Shown in pieces: positions 15,929 to 22,829 of a stretch of 64,000 nt of DNA. The translations under genes and the position numbers were made by a program. Origin of the DNA: a virus; the IMG/VR virus record IMGVR_UViG_3300030451_003374, positions 68,947 through 132,946 of that record. The stretch is one strand, 5' to 3'. Each line of letters begins with the position of its first letter. The first letter of the stretch is position 1. The notes beneath the pieces are model-generated. The model saw only the letters and a program-made list of their open reading frames with translations. It did not search any database and had not been told where the DNA came from.

Positions 15929-16779
15929 GTACATCAGTACTATCCGTCCTTAGTCTTTTTACCATAACTACCCCAGTCTTAGCAAACACAGACGTGGGGG
16001 GAGTTTCTGCTACCGCTAATCCAGTCGCCAACTCTTCAGGCTCAGTAACCAATCAAGCTATACAGGTATTACAAGGACCTTATATTACCAACACTTATAG
16101 TAATGGTATACAGTGTCAAGGTGCTACCATGAACCTTACTCCGTTCTTCACTGGGAGTCTCAGCGAGCAGCATCCTTACGAAGATTATTGGATGGATCCA
16201 GTGTACAACATGCTAGACGCCAATGATGACGGTGTACCCGATAATCCAGGTGAAATTTTATTTTATAAACCAACAAGAACAGGTCAGAAGAACAACCAGA
16301 ATATATCAATAGGTATCAGTGGTACTATAAGTTGGCCACTTGATAAGAAATTGACTCAGTTATGTAAAGAGGCAGCAACACAGCAGATAGCATTCATCGA
16401 GCAGACAAATGCCAACAAGAGATTGGACTTTGAGATCGCTCGTTTAAAAAATTGTGGAGAACTAATGAAGGCTGGAATTATGTTCCATCCAAAGTCTCCT
16501 TACTACTCTGTATGTGCTGATGTTGTATTGGTAAACCCACCAAATACATTACCAAATCACACTCACTCTATCCCTTCGTCTTCTTATTCTTTTTCGGAAC
16601 CTTCAAAGGAGGTAGACCCCTCTTCTCCCGATACTTATTTGATCTCACCTCCTGAGGAGACAAAGTCCGATGACGTCCCAGTTTCTTCTTCACAGTATCA
16701 GTTGCCTTCTTTATTAGAGGTTTCACAGCCCTCAGAATCAAATCCGCTAGGGGTTTTGCAAATAGGGCAGACGCAGTAG
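15925..16779 (+). CDS. exported protein with apparent ATA start, unknown
   Basis: The reading frame encodes STSVLSVLSLFTITTPVLAN, an evident signal peptide, then a mature domain with NGIQCQGATMNLTPFF, EDYWMDPVYN, DANDDGVPDNPG (a calcium-loop-like acidic run) and several Cys. No ATG, GTG or TTG lies near the signal. The best candidate is ATA at 15925-15927, overlapping the TAA of the upstream gene. The alternative is the in-frame ATG at 15757, which would give an odd 56-residue basic extension inside the previous gene. The C-terminal 70 residues are Ser/Pro-rich and antisense to the gene at 16568-17368. Confidence 0.55.
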   Translation: MSTSVLSVLSLFTITTPVLANTDVGGVSATANPVANSSGSVTNQAIQVLQGPYITNTYSNGIQCQGATMNLTPFFTGSLSEQHPYEDYWMDPVYNMLDANDDGVPDNPGEILFYKPTRTGQKNNQNISIGISGTISWPLDKKLTQLCKEAATQQIAFIEQTNANKRLDFEIARLKNCGELMKAGIMFHPKSPYYSVCADVVLVNPPNTLPNHTHSIPSSSYSFSEPSKEVDPSSPDTYLISPPEETKSDDVPVSSSQYQLPSLLEVSQPSESNPLGVLQIGQTQ

Positions 16780-17368
16780 CAACTGTTGCTATGACTGCTG
16801 TGGTAGTAACCACGTTTGTTGATGGTAAAAATTTTTCAACAGCAGTAGTAGGTTCATATAATACTACACAGGTCGTGCCTTGGAGTTCATGACCTATAAC
16901 CTTCTCATCTCCACTCGCAGTTAAATCACCGACTCTTGGTTGACCTGGTGCAGGACATGGTTGTTCCTCTGTACCTAGATCAGTAGTCTCAGGAACCTCT
17001 GGTGCACCTGGTGGTTCTGGTGGTGGTTGTACATTTGGTGGTGGTGCTTCTGTCGTTATTATTATATCTTCTGGTACATAGTCCATCGCATCAAAGGATG
17101 GATACTGACCGTCACATAAAACAACAGTCCCATCACTGTCATCCGTGACAAGTGAGGGACTTTTTCCTTCGTCTTCTGGGTGTGCTTCCACACAACCTGG
17201 TAAATCTACTATTGGTTTCCCAATGTACACTGTAACTGGGACTGTTACGTTAGGTACAGAGGGTGCATTGAATACTTTTACATCTGGCACATTGAGAACT
17301 CTGATAGGAGGTATAGTTACCTCTATCTTATTCACACTTGGAGAGTGTATGAAGTCAAGTTCTTCCAT
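16568..17368 (-). CDS. membrane-anchored, proline-rich protein, unknown
   Basis: 266 residues: an N-terminal beta-type stretch (IPPIRVLNVPDVKVFNAPSV), an acidic/proline linker (TTEAPPPNVQPPPEPPGAPE), paired Cys, one hydrophobic segment near residue 185 (VVTTTAVIATVATASALFA) and a very basic tail (KKATDTVKKKLGRH ... KVPKKNKKTKG). The layout suggests an exterior domain, a linker, one membrane pass and a cytoplasmic basic tail. The last 212 bases are antisense to the plus-strand gene. Its start overlaps the end of a 56-residue gene. Confidence 0.6.
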   Translation of the reverse strand: MEELDFIHSPSVNKIEVTIPPIRVLNVPDVKVFNAPSVPNVTVPVTVYIGKPIVDLPGCVEAHPEDEGKSPSLVTDDSDGTVVLCDGQYPSFDAMDYVPEDIIITTEAPPPNVQPPPEPPGAPEVPETTDLGTEEQPCPAPGQPRVGDLTASGDEKVIGHELQGTTCVVLYEPTTAVEKFLPSTNVVTTTAVIATVATASALFAKPLADLILRAVKPLIKKATDTVKKKLGRHRTLSPQEVRSNKYREKRGLPPLKVPKKNKKTKG

Positions 17369-17525
17369 CTTCTAAGTAACAATACTCACATGCATTTGGG
17401 TGACCTATGAGTTCTGGGATGTCATGCTTTGCTTGCTGTAGTGCTTGGAAAGCATCCTCTGCGTACTCACAGATCTCTATAACGTTGTTCATCATGTCAT
17501 GATAACCTACGACATAGTGTTTCAT
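17355..17525 (-). CDS. small conserved-looking protein, unknown
   Basis: 56 residues from the ATG at 17525: MKHYVVGYHDMMNNVIEICE..., ending NACEYCYLEDGRT. Three Cys in the last third (CEYC pair) could bind metal. The stop lies 11 bases inside the next gene, a coupling typical of this genome, so it is likely translated. No family recognised. Confidence 0.6.
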   Translation of the reverse strand: MKHYVVGYHDMMNNVIEICEYAEDAFQALQQAKHDIPELIGHPNACEYCYLEDGRT

Positions 17526-17572
17526 AGTTCTGTATTATTTACTACATTACTATGTACTATACCACAGGTATC

Positions 17573-17977
17573 TTATGATGACTTTTTATTTGGACTCGCT
17601 GATATTGTCACGGGACCCTGTTCTAACCTGATTGTTTGAGTGGGTGCTGCTTCTGCTGCTTTGGCGATGAGCATCTCCATATCCTTCTTGGTTATGTTAA
17701 CACCTCCACCATTTTCACCGTTCTTTTTCTTACCACCGGTCTGGATTCCGAACGTAGCTGTAACTCCCGTAAACACCGAAGCTATGAAGGTCGGATCTAT
17801 TTTGTCTTGTTCCCAACCTGGTATTGTGACGTAGTTCAATGTTAATATTGCACCGGACCACACCAGAATACCAAGGCGAACAAATGTACTAAGAATTACT
17901 AACTGTTCTTCTTTATCTTCAGCAAACTCTTGTAGTTTACCTATAGGACCTTTAGGTTTGTCCTTCTTATCTTCCAT
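17573..17977 (-). CDS. small membrane protein, late-expressed, holin-like topology
   Basis: 134 residues: charged N-terminus (MEDKKDKPKGPIGKLQEFAE), hydrophobic segments near 28-50 (LSTFVRLGILVWSGAILTLN) and 63-82 (FIASVFTGVTATFGIQTGG), then a Lys/Gly linker and an amphipathic helix (KKDMEMLIAKAAEAA). Two membrane passes with a charged tail and its own perfect late promoter at 17999-18006 would suit a holin or an envelope-acting late protein, but no holin family is recognised. Confidence 0.6.
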   Translation of the reverse strand: MEDKKDKPKGPIGKLQEFAEDKEEQLVILSTFVRLGILVWSGAILTLNYVTIPGWEQDKIDPTFIASVFTGVTATFGIQTGGKKKNGENGGGVNITKKDMEMLIAKAAEAAPTQTIRLEQGPVTISASPNKKSS

Positions 17978-17998
17978 CTAGAAACTGCTAGGCAGTTT

Positions 17999-18006
17999 TA
18001 TTTATA
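17999..18006 (-). promoter_or_regulatory. late promoter TATAAATA (perfect T4 consensus)
   Basis: On the minus strand the octamer reads TATAAATA, identical to the T4 gp55-dependent late promoter. The ATG of the membrane protein gene (17977) follows after 21 nt. The octamer overlaps the stop codon of the previous gene. A perfect inverted repeat AAACTGC-TAG-GCAGTTT at 17982-17998 lies between the box and the start codon and could shape the mRNA leader. Confidence 0.8.
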
Positions 18007-18229
18007 GTGCTGGAGGTGTAGGTAGTGAAGGTATTGCTGGTCCTGTAGCATCAGGTAGATCAACACTAGGTAGTGACTCAGTAACGCTTCCCATCACTGC
18101 TTCAAGTGCTTTCTCTTTGACACTCTCAATGATTGCGTCTTTTCTGATGTATACATACCCTGCTGTACCAACGACAGCGAGTGATACTGCACCAGCGAAT
18201 AGTGCTGCTGCATTAATTAGTTTTTGCAT
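18002..18229 (-). CDS. small membrane protein, unknown
   Basis: 75 residues: a hydrophobic N-terminal segment (LINAAALFAGAVSLAVVGTA), YVYIRKD, a helical middle and a proline-rich C-terminus ending IPSLPTPPAL. Probably a single-pass inner-membrane protein or an uncleaved signal anchor. Overlaps the upstream gene by 17 bases. No family recognised. Confidence 0.6.
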   Translation of the reverse strand: MQKLINAAALFAGAVSLAVVGTAGYVYIRKDAIIESVKEKALEAVMGSVTESLPSVDLPDATGPAIPSLPTPPAL

Positions 18230-18425
18230 AAGAATCCTCTGCTAATTTACGTAGGTAGTCTTGGAATGCTTCTTCTATACTTTTGTTAGAAGGGTTTCCT
18301 AGATCTACCCAAAGAGTACAGAACTCATACACTGCACGTGTATGGTCTGCTAAATGATGTTGCAATGCTCGAAAGACTTCTGCCCTCAGTAACATTCTCT
18401 CGTCTGAGTAACGCCAGTCTTCCAT
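18213..18425 (-). CDS. hypothetical protein
   Basis: 70 residues from the ATG at 18425, one base past the stop of the nuclease gene: MEDWRYSDERMLLRAEVFRA..., helical, with HHLADHTRAVYEFCTLW and a C-terminal EEAFQDYLRKLAEDSY. Probably a small alpha-helical protein. An upstream in-frame start (18485) is ignored because it would run 59 bases into the nuclease gene. Confidence 0.6.
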   Translation of the reverse strand: MEDWRYSDERMLLRAEVFRALQHHLADHTRAVYEFCTLWVDLGNPSNKSIEEAFQDYLRKLAEDSYAKTN

Positions 18426-18426
18426 A

Positions 18427-18756
18427 TCAGCCTTTGGACTTGATAAAGCTTTCCGCGTCCATGACAACCAGTGGTTTTTTACCATTTTTCTTCATTATAA
18501 GAATAGGTTCGTAGTCACCAGAGTTATCAATTGCTTGTTGATAAGCATCCCAAACGTTCAACTTCTCTTGGTTCTTACATTCTATACTAAAAGGGAACTT
18601 TTGTCTAGCATCTCGTGCCATGATGAGGTCTTCACCACCAGCACCCATAGACCTAGACTCTATGTCCTCAGGATGTACTTCCCTATGTTCAATAAGTTTA
18701 TCTCTCACCCACTGCTGTAGTTTCCTACCCTTTGCCTTCGCTGATTGCGGTTTCAT
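18427..18756 (-). CDS. PD-(D/E)XK nuclease (Holliday-junction-resolvase-like)
   Basis: 109 residues: a basic N-terminus (KPQSAKAKGRKLQQWVRDKL), RSMGAGGEDLIMARDARQKF and PFSIECKNQEKLNVWDAYQQ. G-E-D followed by E-C-K and a downstream Gln is the PD-(D/E)XK active-site layout of archaeal-type resolvases and small phage nucleases. It may resolve replication or packaging branches like T4 gp49, or degrade host DNA; substrate not shown by sequence. ATGA overlap with the SGNH gene downstream of it. Confidence 0.75.
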   Translation of the reverse strand: MKPQSAKAKGRKLQQWVRDKLIEHREVHPEDIESRSMGAGGEDLIMARDARQKFPFSIECKNQEKLNVWDAYQQAIDNSGDYEPILIMKKNGKKPLVVMDAESFIKSKG

Positions 18757-19352
18757 AATAATTTTTGCTCCACTATATCTATAACCTTTTTTGCTATCAC
18801 TTTATTACCCTCTATTGATGGGTGGTGGCATGGCAGTAGATCTACTGGTGTACGGAAATCATAATCATATGTCATACCAAAGGATTGTCCCAAGTGTCCT
18901 AAGAAGTATGGTTTATTCAGACACTTCAAGTGTGAGGTTATAGCAGTATGATTTATTTCCTCAAAAACTTTCTCCTGATACTTGGTGTGTATCTCTGTAC
19001 TGTAGTGTTGAAAGAATTGAAGGTGTCTTTTTGACCACCCTGCACCATTATCATTGTACCTATACCTTCTCCATCTACTGGCACTGCTATCATAATACTC
19101 TCTTCTTAAATGAAAAGTAAATTGAATAAAGAAGAAATCAAAATTCTGTAGATTGAATGTCATATTAGGAACATACTCATTCATAGTTTGTCCTGTAAAA
19201 AAGTGCCTCATGATAGTATCATTGGTGGCACCACTACTTGCTATATTAAATTCTTCAGCACCAAAGTGTTTACTTACAAGGTAACTCCATCTTTTATCTG
19301 CTGGCACTCCTTGACCAAATGTAAAGGAGCAACCATCAAAATAAAATTTCAT
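18753..19352 (-). CDS. SGNH/GDSL-hydrolase-like protein (paralogue 1 of 4)
   Basis: 199 residues. MKFYFDGCSFTFGQG is block I with the catalytic Ser, GATNDTIMRHFF resembles the G-x-N-D block III, and CHHPSIEGNKVIAKKVID is block V with the catalytic His. FFIQFTFHLRREYY and WRRYRY are shared with the other three copies. SGNH enzymes are esterases or deacetylases, often acting on O-acetylated glycans. Cytoplasmic by sequence (no signal peptide). Substrate is inferred from the surrounding glycan genes. Confidence 0.75.
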   Translation of the reverse strand: MKFYFDGCSFTFGQGVPADKRWSYLVSKHFGAEEFNIASSGATNDTIMRHFFTGQTMNEYVPNMTFNLQNFDFFFIQFTFHLRREYYDSSASRWRRYRYNDNGAGWSKRHLQFFQHYSTEIHTKYQEKVFEEINHTAITSHLKCLNKPYFLGHLGQSFGMTYDYDFRTPVDLLPCHHPSIEGNKVIAKKVIDIVEQKLL

Positions 19353-20047
19353 TTATTTTCGTACTGTAATATCTCCCAAGTATGCTTATAATCAAACACA
19401 TAATAGGTAGCACCTAATTTTTTTTCTCTTATTGTCTGTGCAAGAAGGTAGTCATTACCTCCTTTCTCCATCTTATCACCAAAGAATTTTACATCTCCAT
19501 CAAAGTCTCTAAGTATCTGACTCTTATCTCTACCTTGTGGTGCTATGTCTAGTCCTGTCTCACCACCAACAGTAGCATAGAGGTCAGGAAACTCTCTATT
19601 GAATCTCCTAGCAATTTGATGTCTCTCATTCTCATCTTTATCCCATTGCTTATATACTTCTCTCTCCTCAAAGTTAGCACCTCTACCTAAGATACTAAAG
19701 TTGACACAACCAGGTCTCCTTTCTATATGTGTACCAGTTCTGATAGTAAAATTACTTTGCTTGAGTTCTAACATCAACCATGCATTGGCATCATGAGGTA
19801 GTTTCCAATCGTCTCTATAAACATTACGATCTCCCTCCCACACATCTGAACCAGAACAATTATATACTCTCCGTGCTCTGTTATACACATCAAGACCCAC
19901 CTGATCTATAGTCTTCTGTCTATCACTACCAGTCACCAGATACACAGGGTGCTTGCATTCAAATATTATGAACCATGCCATGAAAGACAAGTCCATTTGT
20001 CTCCTAGCAGGAGTCAGTGTGCCATCAACATCAAAAATGTAGTTCAT
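19349..20047 (-). CDS. eukaryote-type phosphomannomutase (HAD superfamily)
   Basis: 232 residues with FDVDGTLTPARRQMD (the HAD nucleophile Asp and acid/base Asp), YLVTGSDRQK, IERRPGCVNFSILGRGANFE and VKFFGDKMEKGGNDYLLA. These are the blocks of the eukaryotic PMM1/PMM2 family (VDGTLTPAR, FIEFRNGMLNVSPIGR, FFGDKTxPGGND), not bacterial ManB. The product is mannose-1-phosphate for GDP-mannose. It sits among SGNH paralogues and, with the isomerase-type cupin at 12574-12936, gives two successive steps. Start overlaps the next upstream gene by 17 bases. Confidence 0.85.
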   Translation of the reverse strand: MNYIFDVDGTLTPARRQMDLSFMAWFIIFECKHPVYLVTGSDRQKTIDQVGLDVYNRARRVYNCSGSDVWEGDRNVYRDDWKLPHDANAWLMLELKQSNFTIRTGTHIERRPGCVNFSILGRGANFEEREVYKQWDKDENERHQIARRFNREFPDLYATVGGETGLDIAPQGRDKSQILRDFDGDVKFFGDKMEKGGNDYLLAQTIREKKLGATYYVFDYKHTWEILQYENK

Positions 20048-20615
20048 TTGTCATAAATTTTATTACATCATCAGCAATGTGACGATGACCTTTGACTGAA
20101 GGATGCCCTCCATCAGGTAGTCTAGCATATGTATGGAGAAATAGGTCATAATCTAAATCTTTATTTGCATTTTTCCATTGAGTGCACAGGAACAATGGTT
20201 TACCAAGTTCTTTACAGTATGCTCTTATAGATTTGACTGCAATCTGTTCTATAACTCTCCCCTGTACCTCACTGTATTTGTATTTGAGATAGTCCTCTGC
20301 CCACTTGTCTTTATCTGGATGATATCTCCTCCATCTCTTTTCAATATCACAAAAGTATTCTCTTCTACGAGGGTAAGACAGTTGTATGAAGAACATATCA
20401 AACTCATGGAGAGGGATCTCTTTCTTTTTACACTTACCAGTAAATAGATGTCGCATAGCGGTGTCAATAGGAGCACCACCAGTTGCTAAATTAGTTTCTT
20501 CTGCTCCAAAATGTTCACATACTAAGGTAGACCAACGTGATTTTCTAGGAAGACCACATAACTCTAGTCCTCCACCATTCATCCATGAGTCACCATCAAA
20601 GTAAAACTTTTTCAT
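20031..20615 (-). CDS. SGNH/GDSL-hydrolase-like protein (paralogue 2 of 4)
   Basis: 194 residues. It opens KKFYFDGDSWMNGGGLELCG, the most canonical GDS block of the four copies, and has GAPIDTAMRHLFTG (Asn of G-x-N-D replaced by Ile), FFIQLSYPRRREYF, WRRYHPD and a block V RLPDGGHPSVKGHRHIADD. The catalytic Ser and Asp/His remain. Copies differ enough in the middle to suggest different substrates rather than a recent duplication. Confidence 0.74.
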   Translation of the reverse strand: MKKFYFDGDSWMNGGGLELCGLPRKSRWSTLVCEHFGAEETNLATGGAPIDTAMRHLFTGKCKKKEIPLHEFDMFFIQLSYPRRREYFCDIEKRWRRYHPDKDKWAEDYLKYKYSEVQGRVIEQIAVKSIRAYCKELGKPLFLCTQWKNANKDLDYDLFLHTYARLPDGGHPSVKGHRHIADDVIKFMTNELHF

Positions 20616-21282
20616 CTATCAACTTTATAATATCATCAGCAATTTGTCTATTACCCAGTGGTGATGGGTGTCCATCAGGTAATTTATCATACTTTGTAGT
20701 TATCTCTTCAGTCACATAGTGTTTACTTGCAGCGTTTAGATATATGTCGTAGTCCATAACAGCACTCTCTGGATTCATAAACGTAAGAGTTATATATGGT
20801 TTCTTCAGTAGTTTAAGATGTGATGTAATTGCTTTCATCATCACAGTCTCATAAACTGCACCCTGTTTTGGGTCATATATGTCAGTCAACCAGTACTGTA
20901 TCCACCTCTGCAACTCAGGATTTTTCTTTCTCTTCTCTGCTTCTTTCTTGACACCTCTAAACTTATATCTATCCCACTTCATAGTAGTTCTATTCCAATA
21001 CTCACCTCTTCTAGGTGACGTAGACTGTATAAAAAATAAATCAAAGTCGTTGAGATCGAATCGTATAGGATTCTTCATCACATTGTGCTCTCTAAACTTC
21101 TCTCCCATAAAAAAATGTCTCAGTATGGTGTCATTAGCAGCACCACCTGATGACAAGTTGAATTCTTCTGCACCGTAGTGATCAGAAACTAATTTTGTCC
21201 AACGATTTGCTAGGAAATCATGTCCATACTCACTCATGGCATAACCATGTGAGAAGGAGCATCCATCAAAATAAAATTTCAT
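20596..21282 (-). CDS. SGNH/GDSL-hydrolase-like protein (paralogue 3 of 4)
   Basis: 228 residues. MKFYFDGCSFSHGYA, GGAANDTILRHFFMG (G-x-N-D intact), FFIQSTSPRRGEYW, WDRYKFRG, and block V KLPDGHPSPLGNRQIADD. A basic helical insert (KKEAEKRKKNPELQRWIQYW) separates blocks III and V. Overlaps paralogue 2 by 20 bases and the sulfotransferase-like gene by 4. Confidence 0.75.
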   Translation of the reverse strand: MKFYFDGCSFSHGYAMSEYGHDFLANRWTKLVSDHYGAEEFNLSSGGAANDTILRHFFMGEKFREHNVMKNPIRFDLNDFDLFFIQSTSPRRGEYWNRTTMKWDRYKFRGVKKEAEKRKKNPELQRWIQYWLTDIYDPKQGAVYETVMMKAITSHLKLLKKPYITLTFMNPESAVMDYDIYLNAASKHYVTEEITTKYDKLPDGHPSPLGNRQIADDIIKLIDEKVLL

Positions 21283-22121
21283 ACTATATCTATATCCTTT
21301 TTACCCCACTCTACAGGTACATCTCCAAAGACTCTTTTATAATCCACATAGCATAAATCAAACTCCTTTCTCAACCTATCATAGTCTATAGGATTCTTTT
21401 CATTTCTCCATTGATCCCAGAACTCAGGGAACTCTTTTATGTTAGTACCTCTCTCTGGATAGTATGCATTCCTATGCATTTTTGGAATAGGATGTCCTAA
21501 GAAGTCTGACAGTTCACTAGGGTCTTCCCATATCCTTTCCATAACCATTGGTAACACTCTCTCCTCACCAAAAACTCTAGCATACTTCTCATACACCTCA
21601 CCATATAAAGCTGATCGTCTTATACCACCCTTCTTGTTGTACATTCTACTGTATTCTGTACGTGCTTCAGACCATATCTTACGAACAGGGTCTCTGAATA
21701 TCAGAGTTATCTTAACATCAAAGTGTTCAGACAACTTGTCACGTAGAAAACAAAGATATTCCTCATCTGCCACTGCCATCTTATTACAGAAGTCACCCAC
21801 CGACTTGAACTCACCATCAAGATAGTCCCAATGCCTTTTATAATATTGAATATATTTCTCTATAGATGTAGGAAGAGAAAAGAAATAGTCCTCCTCCTCT
21901 TTAGTAAATTTTATATGCTGTCTTGATGGTGCTTGAGCAGAGGGTTCTGGTGTGAGAACAAACTTCCTCTCCACATTGGTATCTTGATTCCTTAGTAACC
22001 ATAACCAATGAGTCTTCTTACGATGTCCAGTGTGCAGATACTTAGTATCATCTTGTAGAGTTCGCCACAATGGACTGGTCGCAGAGTACGCAGTTCCAAA
22101 ATTTAATAATAAAGGTATCAA
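21279..22121 (-). CDS. sulfotransferase-like protein
   Basis: 280 residues. LNFGTAYSATSPLWRTL near the N-terminus stands where sulfotransferases have the PAPS phosphate loop (GxxKSGTTxL), and KITLIFRDPVRKIWSEARTE matches the 3'-phosphate-binding RDPxxRxxS motif, with LPMVMERIWEDPSELSDFLG resembling the conserved 'YExLxxDPxxxLxxFLG' helix. The P-loop is divergent, so activity is less sure. With SGNH proteins on either side it may decorate the same glycan (inference). Confidence 0.7.
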   Translation of the reverse strand: MIPLLLNFGTAYSATSPLWRTLQDDTKYLHTGHRKKTHWLWLLRNQDTNVERKFVLTPEPSAQAPSRQHIKFTKEEEDYFFSLPTSIEKYIQYYKRHWDYLDGEFKSVGDFCNKMAVADEEYLCFLRDKLSEHFDVKITLIFRDPVRKIWSEARTEYSRMYNKKGGIRRSALYGEVYEKYARVFGEERVLPMVMERIWEDPSELSDFLGHPIPKMHRNAYYPERGTNIKEFPEFWDQWRNEKNPIDYDRLRKEFDLCYVDYKRVFGDVPVEWGKKDIDIV

Positions 22122-22122
22122 T

Positions 22123-22506
22123 TTACACTTTAGGATAACCTTTTAGATTACAGATTATCATATATGAACCCTTGATAGGTCCGCTAATAGCATTCGCTAC
22201 AACTGCTGAGACTTCTCCTTGTATAGAGTCAACATATAATCTTTGGAATGCACCATGTGGTGTAACCATTATGATAATACTGTCAATGTCTATCTTACCC
22301 TTCCAATCAGCAGGGAAATTTATAACCCCATTGTCTGGTATGTCACCCTTTACTCTGACTGCACCTATTACTGGTGCATGATCCCCTCGATTCTTTGCCA
22401 TTGGTTGTCCCTCCTCTTGGATGTAAATTTTACCTGAATCTGTTCTATACTTATGGTATATCTCACCCCAAATTTTTAGTTTGCGGCCATCACCTCTACC
22501 ATTCAT
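22123..22506 (-). CDS. structural-domain-like protein, paralogue of next gene
   Basis: 127 residues; the last 75 align with the gene at 22506-22829: GVINFPADWKGKIDIDSIII...VTPHGAFQRLYVDSI...GPIKGSYMIICNL. The pattern 'G.I.(F/L)P..W.G.V....I.(V/I).LTP...(Y/F)Q.LYV..I.....V......I.G.Y..I...' is one I associate with C-terminal domains of cyanophage fibre and baseplate proteins. The 35-residue N-terminal extension before MAKNRGDH may be untranslated; the TAATG junction with the upstream gene supports the longer form. Confidence 0.55.
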   Translation of the reverse strand: MNGRGDGRKLKIWGEIYHKYRTDSGKIYIQEEGQPMAKNRGDHAPVIGAVRVKGDIPDNGVINFPADWKGKIDIDSIIIMVTPHGAFQRLYVDSIQGEVSAVVANAISGPIKGSYMIICNLKGYPKV

Positions 22507-22829
22507 TACTCAAACGCTTGAGTATTACTGTAGTTACCTGTGCTGGTGTCTATTTCTACATCGTCCTGTAGGTTAGCGATTAGAAAATACCATCCTTGAA
22601 TATGAGATCCTGCTGCATTCTTTACTATTGCTTTACTTCCATATGATATAGACTCAACATATAATTCTTGATATGATTTGTAAGGAGTAAGTATAATAGA
22701 GATAGTATTAGTCTTTACTTTACCCGCCCATGCTTTTGGGAACTCTATAATACCATCCGCAGATAGTCTACCTTTTGCTCTGACTGCTAGGTTATATGTT
22801 TTAGCTGATGAATTTAAATCTACGGACAT
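22506..22829 (-). CDS. structural-domain-like protein, late-expressed
   Basis: 107 residues, almost entirely the beta-rich domain shared with the next gene downstream: GIIEFPKAWAGKVKTNTISI, LTPYKSYQELYVESI, IQGWYFLIANL. A late promoter-like AATAAATA lies 25 nt before its ATG, which supports a virion role. Possibly a small fibre or adhesin subunit. Function not proven. Confidence 0.58.
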   Translation of the reverse strand: MSVDLNSSAKTYNLAVRAKGRLSADGIIEFPKAWAGKVKTNTISIILTPYKSYQELYVESISYGSKAIVKNAAGSHIQGWYFLIANLQDDVEIDTSTGNYSNTQAFE

